Assembly (NCBI GenBank): GCA_040219575.1 | Contig: JAVJSD010000120.1 | Location: forward strand, 62,001-126,000 | From: JAVJSD01 sp040219575 | Lineage (GTDB): Bacteria; Planctomycetota; Planctomycetia; Pirellulales; Pirellulaceae | DNA length: 64,000 bases | Reading direction: 5' to 3' | Shown: positions 25,673 through 35,603 of the stretch, piece after piece | How the letters are laid out: every line of letters begins with the position of its first letter | Position numbering within the stretch: the first letter of the stretch is position 1 | The notes under the pieces: generated by a model | Told to the model about the DNA's origin: nothing | Database searches by the model: none | What the model saw: only the letters and a program-made list of their open reading frames with translations | Translations under genes and position numbers: made by a program

Positions 25673-27544
25673 ATGGAATTCGGTTCTCCCCATCAATTCG
25701 TCTGGCTGCTGCTGGCGATCCCCGTCGTGCTGCTGTACTTCGTCGCGCTGGGGCGCCGACGGATGGAGTTGTCGACGGTGTCGCTGTGGCGACGGGCGCT
25801 GACGCGGCGGCCGGCCTGGTCGCGGTGGCGGCGGCTTGTGTCGATGTTGGTCGTGTTGGCGGCGCTGGTGCTGTTGGTCACGGCGGCCGCCGAACCGCGG
25901 TTCTCCGCCACAGGCGGGGCGCGGCGGTTGGTGATCGTTCTCGACAACTCGGCCAGCATGCGGGCCGGCGATATCGGCGATATAGCGCCCAGTCGCTTCC
26001 AGCGCTGCAAGCAGGACGCCGAGCGGATTCTCGACTCGCTCCGCCTCGTCGATCGCGCCGCGATTCTCTCGACCGGAAGCCTGACGCGCATTCATTGCGG
26101 GCTGACGTCGGATCACGTGCTGTTGGACCACGCGTTGGAAGGCGTCCAAGTCACCGACGGACGCACGAATCTCGCCGAAGCGGTCGAGACCGCGCGGCGA
26201 CTCCTGGGGGAGCAACTTGCGGGGGAAGCGCCCGGCGGTGAGATCATCGTCCTCAGCGACGGCTGTTTTCGCGATGCGGGTCTTTTGGCAGCCGATGATG
26301 TGCGGTGGATCATTCACCGCGGCGACGGCGCCAACGTCGCCGTGACGAAATTCGAAGTCCGCCCAAATGCGCAACTCGGTCGCTACGATTACCTGGTGGA
26401 GGCGGCGAACTTCGGCCGCCAGCCGCGCGAGGTCGAACTGCGCATCGAGGCGCAGACCGCTTCCGAGGCGATTTTCAAAGAGACGCTGACGCTGGCGCCG
26501 GGCCAGTCGCAGCGACGATTCGGCGCCGTGCCCGGCCTGGCGGGGGATTTGATTTCAGCGGTGCTGGATGCCGGCGACGACGCGCTGGCGCGCGACAACG
26601 TCGCCCGGTGCGTCGCTCCGCCTCGGCCGACGATCTCGGTGGCGGTTTTGGGCAAGACCAGCGGCGCGATTCCCACCGCCTTGGCCGCGATCGGAGGGCG
26701 CTACCAGATCGTCGCCGCGGCCGATTCCGCCGACGTCACGATCATCAACGAGCCGGCGCAAATCGCCTCGCTGCCGGCGGGGCCGCTCGTCGTCGTGGCC
26801 CCGGCCGCCGACGCGCCGGGCCTGTGGCGATTTCGGGGGAAAGCGCAAGAGGCGGTTGTCGCCGACGCACTTGGCGCCGTGGGCGGTCTTGGCGGCGCGG
26901 GCCGTTTTGGCGGCGTAGCCGACGAGTTGACCGACATCGTCTTCGGTCTCCCGGTTGAATTGGAGTATGAAGCGCCGGCGCGCGTGGTGCTTGGCTCGCG
27001 CTCGGGAAGCCCGCTGATCACGGCCTTCGAACGTGAGCAAGGGCGCGTCGTGGTGATGCATGTGCCGATCGACGCCGGAGACCTCGCCCAGCACGCGGCG
27101 TTTCCGATCTTGCTGGAGCGTTTGCTGGCCATGGCGAAGGGCGACGAGGTTGACGAGCGCGACGAGGTTGACGAGCGCGGCGAGGTTGACGAGCGCGGCA
27201 CGCTCGACACCGCCACGACGGTGCGGTATGTCGGCTCGCTGCGGTCGGCCGGCAATCCGGCGCGCACGCTCTCCGCGCCCGACGACTCCGCCGACGCCTT
27301 TGCGACGTTGGAGGAGGTCGGCGCCTGGGAGACGCTCGATACGAGTCAGCAAGTCGAATCCGTGCTGTTTGCGAATCTGCTCAGCAGCCAGGAAAGCGAC
27401 ATCGACTCGGCCGCCGACGTCGAGTCGCGGCCCTGGGACGAACCGCCGCGGGCCCGCGTTTCGCTGTGGGTGTACTTCGCCATCGCCGCCTTGTTGGTTG
27501 TCGCCGCCGACTGGACCTTCTACCGGCGAGGCGTCCTCGAATGA
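25673..27544 (+). CDS. BatA-like membrane protein with vWA domain
   Basis: The 623-residue protein begins with the BatA N-terminal module (PHQFVWLLLAIPVVLLYFVALGRRR, then a second helix LVSMLVVLAALVLLVTAAAEPRF), followed by a vWA domain with VIVLDNSASM near residue 85-95, a long extracytoplasmic part and a C-terminal helix (LWVYFAIAALLVVAADWTFY). A 54-bp in-frame tandem repeat (27143-27196) encodes DEVDER units. The stop overlaps the next start as ATGATG. Confidence 0.87.
   Translation: MEFGSPHQFVWLLLAIPVVLLYFVALGRRRMELSTVSLWRRALTRRPAWSRWRRLVSMLVVLAALVLLVTAAAEPRFSATGGARRLVIVLDNSASMRAGDIGDIAPSRFQRCKQDAERILDSLRLVDRAAILSTGSLTRIHCGLTSDHVLLDHALEGVQVTDGRTNLAEAVETARRLLGEQLAGEAPGGEIIVLSDGCFRDAGLLAADDVRWIIHRGDGANVAVTKFEVRPNAQLGRYDYLVEAANFGRQPREVELRIEAQTASEAIFKETLTLAPGQSQRRFGAVPGLAGDLISAVLDAGDDALARDNVARCVAPPRPTISVAVLGKTSGAIPTALAAIGGRYQIVAAADSADVTIINEPAQIASLPAGPLVVVAPAADAPGLWRFRGKAQEAVVADALGAVGGLGGAGRFGGVADELTDIVFGLPVELEYEAPARVVLGSRSGSPLITAFEREQGRVVVMHVPIDAGDLAQHAAFPILLERLLAMAKGDEVDERDEVDERGEVDERGTLDTATTVRYVGSLRSAGNPARTLSAPDDSADAFATLEEVGAWETLDTSQQVESVLFANLLSSQESDIDSAADVESRPWDEPPRARVSLWVYFAIAALLVVAADWTFYRRGVLE
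27143..27196. repeat. 18-bp in-frame tandem repeat, three copies
   Basis: Unit GACGAGGTTGACGAGCGC at 27143 and 27161, and with one change at 27179, encodes an acidic DEVDER repeat in the BatA-like protein. Confidence 0.92.
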
Positions 27545-30093
27545 TGCCGGCATGGGCCCAACTCGAATTCACGCACCCGGGGCGGCTGTTGCTGCTGGCG
27601 GCGATTCCGATCTTCCTGTATCTCTCGCTGCGCGACTCGCGGCGTTGCGCTCTGACCGTGATCGGCGCGATGGTTCGGGCGGCGGTCGTGGCGGTGTTGA
27701 TTCTCGCCTTCGCCGGCCCGGTGCAGATGTTGCCCGGCTTCGCCAAGCATGTGGTGCTGGCGGTGGATTTCAGCGAAAGCACGGCGGGCTCGCGGGGACT
27801 GGTCGACGCCTACGTCGCGGAGTTGGCGGCCGCCGCCGACACCAAGACGTCGGTGGTCGTATTCGGCACGGAGGAGGACATTTCGGATTTTCCCGAGTCG
27901 TTCGACGTGCACCGCATCAAATCGCGGCAAAGCAACCCGGCCGAAGCGGTGCTGCTGGCCGATACGCTGGCGCCCGACGGAAGCCGTAGCGAGATTCTAT
28001 TGATGACCGACGGGCGGCAGACCGCGGGCGATCTCGCCAAGGCGGTGCAAGGCGTGCGGGCGCCGATTTCCGTGGCGCCGCTGGCGCCGTTCGCTGAGGC
28101 GGAGGTCTGTCTGCTGCGACTGCGGATGCTCTCGGATTCGCCGACGGGAGACGAGACGCTGCTGGAAGCGACGATTCTGGCGAATCAGGCGGGTTCCGGG
28201 CAGTTGCATCTGTCGGCCGAAGGAACGCCGATCGCCGCGCAGGCGATTGAACTGGCCCGAGGCGTGCAGCACGTCGTGCTGCCGGCCCTCATCAACCGCC
28301 GCCGTGTCGCGGTCGTCACGGGCGAATTGGTGGGATTCGAGGACACGTTCGCGGCCAACAATCGGCGGCGCGTGGTGGCTGCCGAGCGGCGGGCGATGCG
28401 TGTGCTGGTCGTCGGCCGCGAGCCGCAACGCCTGCAATCGTTCGTGGGCGGCCTTTCCGCGCACGGGATCGAGGTCACGACCGTCCCGCTGGCGGAAGCC
28501 GCGTTGCAGGCGGAGGCGTTGCGGCGATACGACGTGGTGGTGCTCTCCGACATTCCCGACGCTGCGCTGCACAACCTGCAGCAGGACGACGACCGCGCTC
28601 CCGAGGCCGCCTTCGACGCGCTCGATACGTACGTCCGCGAGGGCGGGGGGCTGGTGGTGGTCGGCGGCAATGCGACGTTCGGCGTCGAATCGCTGGCCGG
28701 CACGCCGTTGGAGACGCTGTTGCCGCTCAAGTCCTCGCCGCGGGAAGCGGAACGCAAGCCGACGCTGGCGCTGGTGTTGGTGATCGACAAGTCGAAGTCG
28801 ATGCTCGAAGACAATCGGCTGGAGTTGGCCAAGGCCGCGGCCCGGCAGACGGTCGACGTGCTCGAGCCGAACGACAAGGTGGGCGTGATCGCCTTCGGCA
28901 CCGATAACGCCTGGGTCAGCGAAATCATTCCCTCCGGCGACAAACGCCAGCTCAATCAGCGGATCGGCACGCTCACGGCCGAGGGACAGACCGATATGTA
29001 CCCGGCCCTGGAGAAGGCGTACCTGGCGCTGGAGCAGGCCGACGCGGACCGGCGGCACGCCATCGTGCTGACCGACGGCGTTTCGACTCCCGGCGATTTC
29101 GGCGAAGTCGCTCGGCGGATGGCGGACGGCGGCATCACCGTGTCGACGGTCTCGATCAGTCCCGGCGCCGAGCAGCAGATTCTAAAGGACATCGCCCGCA
29201 TCGCCGGGGGCGAACACTACCATTGCGATCAGCCGGCCGACATCGCCGACATCCTGGTGCGTGACACGCGGCGCGTGGAGGCCGACGCGCTGGAGTTTCG
29301 GCCGATCGTCCACCAATCGCTGGCCGATCTCGACGTGACCGGCGCGCCGCCGCTGCTCGGCTTCGCGCCCACCAGTCCGCACGGCGACGCCCAGTTGCTG
29401 CTGCGGTCCGAGGGGGGCGATCCCCTGCTCGCCTGGCGGCGACATGGTCTGGGGATGGTGGCGGCGTTTCCCGCCGATGTGCAAGGCGACTGGAGCGCGC
29501 GGTGGCTGCGCTGGCCGGGGTTCGCGGCGTTTTGGACGCGGCTGGTGACATTCGCCGGGCGACGCGAACGCCACGACGCGCGCCTGCAACTCGTTCGCGA
29601 GGGAGACCGGGCCCGCGTCGTGCTGCAGGCGCATCGCGACGGCGCGCCCCTCAACGGACTCGAACCGCGTGCGCAGGTCGCCGACCTCAACAGCGAAGGC
29701 CTGACCGACGCGCCGTCGCGTACGCTGATGCTCGCCCAAACGGCGCCGGGACGCTACGAGGCGCCCTTCGAAGTGGAACTCGATGCCTCCTACGAAGTGC
29801 AAGTGGAATTCCACGACGACCAACGCAGCGTAAAGCAGGCCATCGGCGGGTCGTACGACTATCGCGACGAACTCCGCGTTGGGCCGGCCGAGGACTCGTT
29901 GCTGCGGACGGTCGTGGCGCAAAGCGGCGGACGCTACGCTCCGCCGCCGTCCGACATCGCCGCCGGAGGCCGGGCGCCGCGCAACACGCCGACGGCGCTA
30001 TGGCGGTACTTCCTGCTGGCGGCCGCCGTGCTGCTGGTCGTGGATCTCGGTGTGCGCCGTTTTCCCCATGTACTGAGCCGGCGACAAGGATAG
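27541..30093 (+). CDS. Membrane protein with two vWA-like domains and a glutamine-amidotransferase-like domain
   Basis: The 850-residue protein has two N-terminal helices (RLLLLAAIPIFLYLSL and VVAVLILAFAGPVQML), a first vWA-like domain (VVLAVDFSEST), a class-I GATase-like domain around 333-390 (DTYVREGGGLVVVGGNATFG; no nucleophilic Cys seen), a second vWA domain with an intact MIDAS near 415 (LVIDKSKSMLEDNR) and TDGVSTPGDFG, and a C-terminal helix (ALWRYFLLAAAVLLVVDLGV). This layout is typical of the third vWA protein in MoxR clusters. It starts at the ATG at 27541, overlapping the upstream stop. Confidence 0.87.
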   Translation: MMPAWAQLEFTHPGRLLLLAAIPIFLYLSLRDSRRCALTVIGAMVRAAVVAVLILAFAGPVQMLPGFAKHVVLAVDFSESTAGSRGLVDAYVAELAAAADTKTSVVVFGTEEDISDFPESFDVHRIKSRQSNPAEAVLLADTLAPDGSRSEILLMTDGRQTAGDLAKAVQGVRAPISVAPLAPFAEAEVCLLRLRMLSDSPTGDETLLEATILANQAGSGQLHLSAEGTPIAAQAIELARGVQHVVLPALINRRRVAVVTGELVGFEDTFAANNRRRVVAAERRAMRVLVVGREPQRLQSFVGGLSAHGIEVTTVPLAEAALQAEALRRYDVVVLSDIPDAALHNLQQDDDRAPEAAFDALDTYVREGGGLVVVGGNATFGVESLAGTPLETLLPLKSSPREAERKPTLALVLVIDKSKSMLEDNRLELAKAAARQTVDVLEPNDKVGVIAFGTDNAWVSEIIPSGDKRQLNQRIGTLTAEGQTDMYPALEKAYLALEQADADRRHAIVLTDGVSTPGDFGEVARRMADGGITVSTVSISPGAEQQILKDIARIAGGEHYHCDQPADIADILVRDTRRVEADALEFRPIVHQSLADLDVTGAPPLLGFAPTSPHGDAQLLLRSEGGDPLLAWRRHGLGMVAAFPADVQGDWSARWLRWPGFAAFWTRLVTFAGRRERHDARLQLVREGDRARVVLQAHRDGAPLNGLEPRAQVADLNSEGLTDAPSRTLMLAQTAPGRYEAPFEVELDASYEVQVEFHDDQRSVKQAIGGSYDYRDELRVGPAEDSLLRTVVAQSGGRYAPPPSDIAAGGRAPRNTPTALWRYFLLAAAVLLVVDLGVRRFPHVLSRRQG

Positions 30094-30095
30094 CC

Positions 30096-30806
30096 ATGCC
30101 CCCACCACCCCCGCAGTTGCGTACCGTCTTGGGCCCCGTATGCGGCCGCCTGAAACTGCAGTCGGCGCTCGACCTGTCGGCCCGCGCCGCCGCCACGGGA
30201 GCGGCGCTCGCCCTGGCGCTGGCGATGTGCCGCGTGGCGACCACCGACAGCTGGCCGACGATCGCGGCGTTGGTGGTGCTGGTCGTCTCGCCGCTGGTCG
30301 GTCTGGCGTTGGCGATGCTGAGGCCGGCGAACTGGCGAGCGGCGGCTCGGGCCGTTGACGATCGCTACCAACTCGCCGATCGCACCACGACGGCGCTCGC
30401 CGTGCATCAAACCGCGTCGAAGCGCCCCATGGCGACGCTCGCCCTGCGCGACGCGCTGCAGCGCCTGCAGCGCGTGAAAGCCGGCGAGGTGGTGAGGCTT
30501 CGCCCGCCCCGCGGTCTGGGAGCGGCCGCGGGCCTGTCGCTCGTCGCGCTGGCGGCGGCGCTGGCGCCGCTCGACTGGAGCAAGTACTTTCCGGCGCAAG
30601 GCGCGACACAAGAGGGCGCCGGCGATCACGCCTCCGCGGCGTCGATTGCTCCCGCGCCGACGTACGCGCCGGAGGTTTTCGCGTCTCGGCCGCCAGGTGT
30701 CGCGCCGCGTCTCGCCGCCGATCGCACCGCCTCGGCCTGGGAGTCGGTGCTCGACGAGCGATTGATCGTGCGACGCTATTTCGACGAACCGGCGGCGACG
30801 CCATGA
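30096..30806 (+). CDS. Membrane protein at the end of the MoxR cluster, short version
   Basis: The 236-residue protein has two N-terminal helices (GAALALALAMCRV and TIAALVVLVVSPLVGLALAML), a segment WRAAARAVDDRYQLADRTTTALAVH resembling the start of large DUF4175-like proteins, and a third helix near 165 (AAAGLSLVALAAALAPL). In similar clusters the fifth gene often codes for a much longer coiled-coil protein. Here it stops about 60 residues after the third helix, so it may be a shortened form. It begins 2 bp after the preceding stop. Confidence 0.68.
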   Translation: MPPPPPQLRTVLGPVCGRLKLQSALDLSARAAATGAALALALAMCRVATTDSWPTIAALVVLVVSPLVGLALAMLRPANWRAAARAVDDRYQLADRTTTALAVHQTASKRPMATLALRDALQRLQRVKAGEVVRLRPPRGLGAAAGLSLVALAAALAPLDWSKYFPAQGATQEGAGDHASAASIAPAPTYAPEVFASRPPGVAPRLAADRTASAWESVLDERLIVRRYFDEPAATP

Positions 30807-30831
30807 GCGCCACGGATCGAGGGAGCGGCCG

Positions 30832-31371
30832 ATGAAACACTGGAACGTGATCGTCACGATCAATCAGTTCCGCTTCAAGGAGGCCTTTCGCCTGCTCAAG
30901 TCGCTCGGCCGGGTGTCGCACACCCGGTTCTACAACGTGCTGGCGATGCAGGTGGAGGAGCCCGCGAACTTCCTCGAAACGATTCGCGAGTTGATGGACG
31001 GCGATCCGGAAACACCCGACACGATTTCACGCGTGGCGCCGGTTTTGGAAACGTTCGAATTCGACAGCGCCGAATCGTTCGAGCGGGAGGCCTCCGCATT
31101 GTTGTTGGGACACGCGCAGGAGCTGGCGGGCCGTTCGTTTCACATGCGCGTTCACCGGCGCGGGGAATCGGCCGGCATGACCAGTTTCGCCGCCGAACGC
31201 CGCTTGGGCCACATTCTCTTCGAAGCGCTGCAAGCGACGCCCCAACCGGCCCGAGTTTCCTTCGACGATCCCGATGTGATCGTGTGCGTCGAGACACTGG
31301 AAAGCCGCGCCGGCGTCGCGTTGTGGACCCGCCAACAGCGCGCGGCGTATCCGTTTCTGCGCATCGATTGA
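30832..31371 (+). CDS. THUMP-domain protein, possible tRNA-modification factor
   Basis: The 179-residue protein consists almost entirely of a THUMP-like module (FKEAFRLLKSLGRVSHTRFYNVLAMQVEE at the N-terminus; RRGESAGMTSFAAERRLGHILFEAL and VSFDDPDVIVCVETLESRAGVALW at the C-terminus). THUMP domains bind RNA and usually sit in front of a methyltransferase or thiolase domain, which is absent here; stand-alone forms act as adaptors, like yeast Tan1. A GAGGGAG site precedes the ATG. It ends the MoxR run but has no evident link to it. Confidence 0.82.
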   Translation: MKHWNVIVTINQFRFKEAFRLLKSLGRVSHTRFYNVLAMQVEEPANFLETIRELMDGDPETPDTISRVAPVLETFEFDSAESFEREASALLLGHAQELAGRSFHMRVHRRGESAGMTSFAAERRLGHILFEALQATPQPARVSFDDPDVIVCVETLESRAGVALWTRQQRAAYPFLRID

Positions 31372-31427
31372 TCCATCGCCCCTTGGTTTCGAATGCTCAG
31401 CGGCGAACGGGGCGTCAAGGCGGGGCG

Positions 31428-34400
31428 TCAAGGCGATGGCTTCGATTCGGCCTGCTCGAGATGCTCGACGGAGTAGAACGACGCGATACGTTGCGATGTG
31501 CCGATCCCAGCGACGAAACGGCCGTCGTCGGAATAGGCGACCGCTTTGGTATAACCAATACCGGACAGAGGCAAGGCCGCCAGGCGGTCGCCCGATTCGA
31601 CATCGACAACGCTCAAGACGTTGTTCCCCCCCGCCACCACGCGATCTCCTGCGGGAGAGAAGCTCATCGCCCACTGCAATTCGCGCGTCGCATAAACCGA
31701 CAATTGCTCGCCGCTGTCGGTGTTCCAAGTTCGGATTGCTCTGCCGTCGCTGCAGGCGACCCGGGCACCATCGGGCGAGATCGCCGAAGAATGGGAGAAG
31801 CCGGATAGCGTTCGAGTCGAAGTCACCTCTCCCGATTTCACGTCGATTCGCAGCAGCGACTTCCCGTCGGTCGCCAACGCCGCGGCGCCGTCGGCAGTGA
31901 AGGCCGTTGCTTGAACCGTTCCTGAGAACATGGCCACGGTCCATTGCTCACGAGTTGTGTCGAGCGACCAACAACGGAGCCGCTTGTCCCGCTCGCCCGA
32001 TACCACGAAACGATTGTCGCGGCTGACGGCCATGCATTGGATCGCGCTGGCGTGGCCGGCAAAGGTGCCCACCCTTTGCAGTTCACCCGACTCGCCGACG
32101 TCGAAGATCCAGATCACGCCCGAACCTCCGCCCGCGAGCAGTTTCTCGCCGTCGTGGGTGAAGGCCAGGCTGGTCACGGAATTGAGCACGGTGAGATCAT
32201 CAAGGGAAGCCACGAGCTCGTCCTTCTCCACGTCGAACATCAACAACTTGCGGTCCATCTTGCCGACCGCCAAAAACCTGGCGTCGGGCGAAATCGCCAA
32301 CGAATAGATCGTCCACCGCAATTGCGGCGAGCGAAAGATCTCGTGGGGATGCAGCGGCGGCGGTTCCGCGGTTGCGGGTGTGGACGCCACGGGCGGACGC
32401 GGCGTGACGCGCGGACGGGAAATGAAAGGCTTGGGCTCGGGACGCGGCGTCGCCGGCCGGGGGCGAAACACCGCCGATGCAGGCTCGGGGCCGAGCTTGA
32501 CGATGTCGCCGACGGGCCGCGAGTCCGGAGACGATTCGTAGGAGGCGATTTCACGCTGGACGGCCAGTACACGCGACCGGTAGTCGGTGTCATCGGCATT
32601 GTCTTCCGCGATCTTGGTGAGCTCCGCGACGGAGCGGCTGCCGCCCACGTAGGGCAGCAAACGCAGCGCCCGCAGTCGAACGGTGCGATTCCAATGCGCG
32701 GCCAACCGCAACAGGGCGGCCTCCGCGTCCTCTCCCGCCCAGGGCAACGCGTTCACTCCGCGCCCCCGGTTGTAGACGGGGTCGTCCGGGTCAAGCACGC
32801 GCATCAGCATGCCGTCGGTCTTCAGGCGGCACAGTGCGCGGACCGCTTCGCGAAGGACCTCCTCGTCGTCGCCCTTGGATCGCTGAATGATGTCGATCAG
32901 CGTCGAGGCGACGATCGGACCTCCCCAGACGCCCAACACCTCGATCGCCGCGGCGGTGCGCTCGCGATCGATGGGAAGGTGGTGAGAGTTTACGGCATAG
33001 CCCCTGGGAATCCCGTCGACGTGGGCGACGACGCGCCCCCGAACGTCGTCGGTCGGCTGCGCCTTTGCCAACCGCCGCATCGCGATAATCTCCTGTCCCG
33101 GGAATTCGGGTTGCTGAATCCGCCGCAGCACGCTCCGCAATTCCTCCTCCGAGAGGGGCTTTGCCGGCGGTTTCTTCTCGCTGTTCTCGACGGTCGTTGT
33201 CTCCGCGGTCGTTGTCTCCGGAGTCGATGTCTCCGGAGTCGTTGACTCCGCGCGGGCGACCGTTGTTGAATCGGGAGTCTCCGCTGGCTTGGAAGTGCTT
33301 GAAGCCGCGGGTTCTCCCGCGGTCGCCTCAACCGGCGGCTTCTCTGTCGTCCTGATTTGCTCGCCGTTCAACTCGACGTCGGCGTCGGCCGCGACGAGGG
33401 AGTTCTGTTCGTCCAGCAAAGTCAGGCGAACGGTGACCTCGAGGTGCGGAAATCGAGCGGTCTGCTCGTGGCGGGCCTTGTAGACGTAACTTTTTATGAC
33501 GCCCTGCTTCGGATCGAACACGAATTCGCCTTCGCCGAGTACGTAGTATTGCGTCGCTTGCTTCTCGTCCTGCGGGGCGCGCAGCCGAAAAACCTGTTTG
33601 ATGACAACCTGCTCGGAGGATTCGGATTGCACTCGAAAGGTTGATGTTCCACGGGCGAGGACGAACTTCGCGCCCTGGTGCGAATCAAGGGGAATCAGCT
33701 CCAGCGACTCGCTGCTCCAGGTCTTCTCTCCGCGCGGCGAGAGCGGTGGAATCGCCAATTGCGCCAGCGGTCCGAGGAGGTGAGGCAACTCCCGCTCCTC
33801 GGTATCGGAATCGGAATCGGTCTCTCCGAATTCGTCGACCACCAACTCGCCACGTTCGCGCGAAGCCCCCGTGAACAAACGGGCGAGGAGCCCCCGCGAA
33901 GGCTGCTTGCCGGCGGCGGGTGAGTACGAGCATTCGAGCGTGAAGTGCCGGGGCATTCCCACGCCGCCAGGACCCGCCGTCACCTTCAACAGCGCCACCG
34001 AGGGGACGACTTGCTTGACCACTTCTACATTCGACTGGGGCGAAGGGTAAATCAGTTCGTGATGCCCGATATTGCAGCGTCGCAGCAGTCGGATCACGTC
34101 TTCGCAGGTCACCGCCAGGTTGGCGTTCTGCGTCAACAGGCCCAGGTCTCGCGAAGCGACGCCGATCACCTCGCCTGAAGGCCCGACCACCGGACCACCG
34201 CTGACCCCGGGATTGAACGCCGCATCGACTTGCACAAAACGGCAGCCCTCCTGCACGACGTACCCCGAAACGGCGCCGCGCGTCACCTTGACGCCCTCCG
34301 AGGCCTCGTCCGTCAGGGGATACCCAATGGACTGAACGTCCTGTCCAAGTTTGACCTGTTGCGCCGTCGCCAGGGCGAGCGTGGGCAGTCCTCGAGCTTC

Positions 34401-35129
34401 CACGTGCACCACCGCCAGGTCGTGTTGAGTGTCCAATGCGACCACCGCGCCGTCGTAGGATCGTCCATTCAGAAAGACCTCCACCTGCTTGGCGCCGAAC
34501 ACGACATGCGCGCAGGTAACCAGATATCCATCCGCATGCACGACGAAACCCGTCCCGGTCGCCTCGCCCCTGAGCAGTTCATCAAGGAGTCGGGACCGTT
34601 CGTCCTCGGCGACCGTGTAGTGCACGGTTTCCTGCTCGCTCGAGACTTCGCCGCCGCGGCGAGTTTCCAGGTCGATCGAGTAGCGGTAGTCGCGTCCCGC
34701 CTCCCAGCGATAGCGAAGTCCGGCCGAGCCGCCGTCGATCAACGCGCCCCGGGCCAGAAGTTCGGCGACTGGAGGGGCCTCGACGGCGGACGACGAACGC
34801 TGGACGCTTCGGGAGTCGCCATCGTCCGCTTTCCCGGCCGTCGACCCGCCAGCAACCGAGATGTCGCGAGGACCGATTCCTTGCGGCGCCCGATTGAGAT
34901 AGGTCGTCAGACCGGCCAACGCTCCCACGACGCCCACCAGCAGCACGGCGGCGACCGCGAGAAACACGTACCGCGTGGAAGGGGGCGATGAAGCCACCGA
35001 CTGCGGCGACGCCTCCGCCGCTTGGAACAGCCCGCACTGTGGACAAGCGGCCATCATTCCCGTTTCCGCGTTGGCGGGCGCGTGGAACGGTTTCCGACAC
35101 GACGAACAGAAAAATCTTCCGGCCGGCAT
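31428..35129 (-). CDS. Membrane-anchored trypsin-like protease with HEAT-like and WD40 domains
   Basis: The 1233-residue protein combines a zinc-ribbon-like start (CSSC at about 8-11, CPQC at 29-32), one membrane helix (about 53-75), an HtrA/trypsin-like domain with His in TCAHVVFG (about 207), Asp in QHDLAVVH (about 232) and Ser in NPGVSGGPVV (about 308), a Thr/Glu-rich repeat linker, HEAT-like helices (about 663-870) and a WD40 propeller (about 928-1225). The serine motif is GVSGG rather than the usual GNSGG. Protease and propeller are probably on the side opposite the zinc ribbon. The target is unknown. Confidence 0.85.
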   Translation of the reverse strand: MPAGRFFCSSCRKPFHAPANAETGMMAACPQCGLFQAAEASPQSVASSPPSTRYVFLAVAAVLLVGVVGALAGLTTYLNRAPQGIGPRDISVAGGSTAGKADDGDSRSVQRSSSAVEAPPVAELLARGALIDGGSAGLRYRWEAGRDYRYSIDLETRRGGEVSSEQETVHYTVAEDERSRLLDELLRGEATGTGFVVHADGYLVTCAHVVFGAKQVEVFLNGRSYDGAVVALDTQHDLAVVHVEARGLPTLALATAQQVKLGQDVQSIGYPLTDEASEGVKVTRGAVSGYVVQEGCRFVQVDAAFNPGVSGGPVVGPSGEVIGVASRDLGLLTQNANLAVTCEDVIRLLRRCNIGHHELIYPSPQSNVEVVKQVVPSVALLKVTAGPGGVGMPRHFTLECSYSPAAGKQPSRGLLARLFTGASRERGELVVDEFGETDSDSDTEERELPHLLGPLAQLAIPPLSPRGEKTWSSESLELIPLDSHQGAKFVLARGTSTFRVQSESSEQVVIKQVFRLRAPQDEKQATQYYVLGEGEFVFDPKQGVIKSYVYKARHEQTARFPHLEVTVRLTLLDEQNSLVAADADVELNGEQIRTTEKPPVEATAGEPAASSTSKPAETPDSTTVARAESTTPETSTPETTTAETTTVENSEKKPPAKPLSEEELRSVLRRIQQPEFPGQEIIAMRRLAKAQPTDDVRGRVVAHVDGIPRGYAVNSHHLPIDRERTAAAIEVLGVWGGPIVASTLIDIIQRSKGDDEEVLREAVRALCRLKTDGMLMRVLDPDDPVYNRGRGVNALPWAGEDAEAALLRLAAHWNRTVRLRALRLLPYVGGSRSVAELTKIAEDNADDTDYRSRVLAVQREIASYESSPDSRPVGDIVKLGPEPASAVFRPRPATPRPEPKPFISRPRVTPRPPVASTPATAEPPPLHPHEIFRSPQLRWTIYSLAISPDARFLAVGKMDRKLLMFDVEKDELVASLDDLTVLNSVTSLAFTHDGEKLLAGGGSGVIWIFDVGESGELQRVGTFAGHASAIQCMAVSRDNRFVVSGERDKRLRCWSLDTTREQWTVAMFSGTVQATAFTADGAAALATDGKSLLRIDVKSGEVTSTRTLSGFSHSSAISPDGARVACSDGRAIRTWNTDSGEQLSVYATRELQWAMSFSPAGDRVVAGGNNVLSVVDVESGDRLAALPLSGIGYTKAVAYSDDGRFVAGIGTSQRIASFYSVEHLEQAESKPSP
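33185..33244. repeat. 15-bp in-frame tandem repeat, four copies
   Basis: Units related to TCTCCGCGGTCGTTG start at 33185, 33200, 33215 and 33230. On the minus strand they encode Thr/Glu-rich repeats (PETST, PETTT, AETTT) in the linker of the trypsin-WD40 protein. Confidence 0.88.
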
Positions 35130-35603
35130 GGCTGCTTCCCGATTGTGCTGGAAAGAGTATTCCAGATGATTCGATGTCGGGGACCACGCTCCTGCCCCAG
35201 CGGCGGTCGCGGAGAGCCCCAGAAGAACGCCGCTACTATATCAGATGCCGGCGGCGGCGGGTAACAATTCGGCGACGACAGGTCGGACGAGTCGCTCGAC
35301 GCCGAAAGTGCGGGGCCTCCAGGTGTCTCCCGGGCGAAGAAACCACCGCGCGTCCGTCTGCGGCCCCGCTCCATGAGGCTGCGCCAAGACGAACAAGTCG
35401 GATGACCATTACAACCGTTTCGCACAGTGCGCGACGGTTGGAAGCCCAGGCGCTGGAGGTTGGCCTCCCGAGATCAGTGACGTAGCCTTCAAGAACGTTG
35501 TCAGGCCGGACGCTTCTCCTCCTCCTCTGACAGCCACGGGGCGATCAGGACGCCGTTTTTCGAGGCGGCGGTCCCCAGGTTCCTACCTCGAGCGGTTGAG
35601 ACG
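35130..35603. other. 474-bp divergent intergenic region
   Basis: It separates the divergent trypsin-WD40 and sulfatase-like genes. On the minus strand a TATAGT-like sequence near 35235 with a distant TTGTTA is only a poor promoter match (spacing about 20). A 27-codon frame at 35401-35484 has no ribosome-binding site. I see no repeat or RNA gene. Confidence 0.45.
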
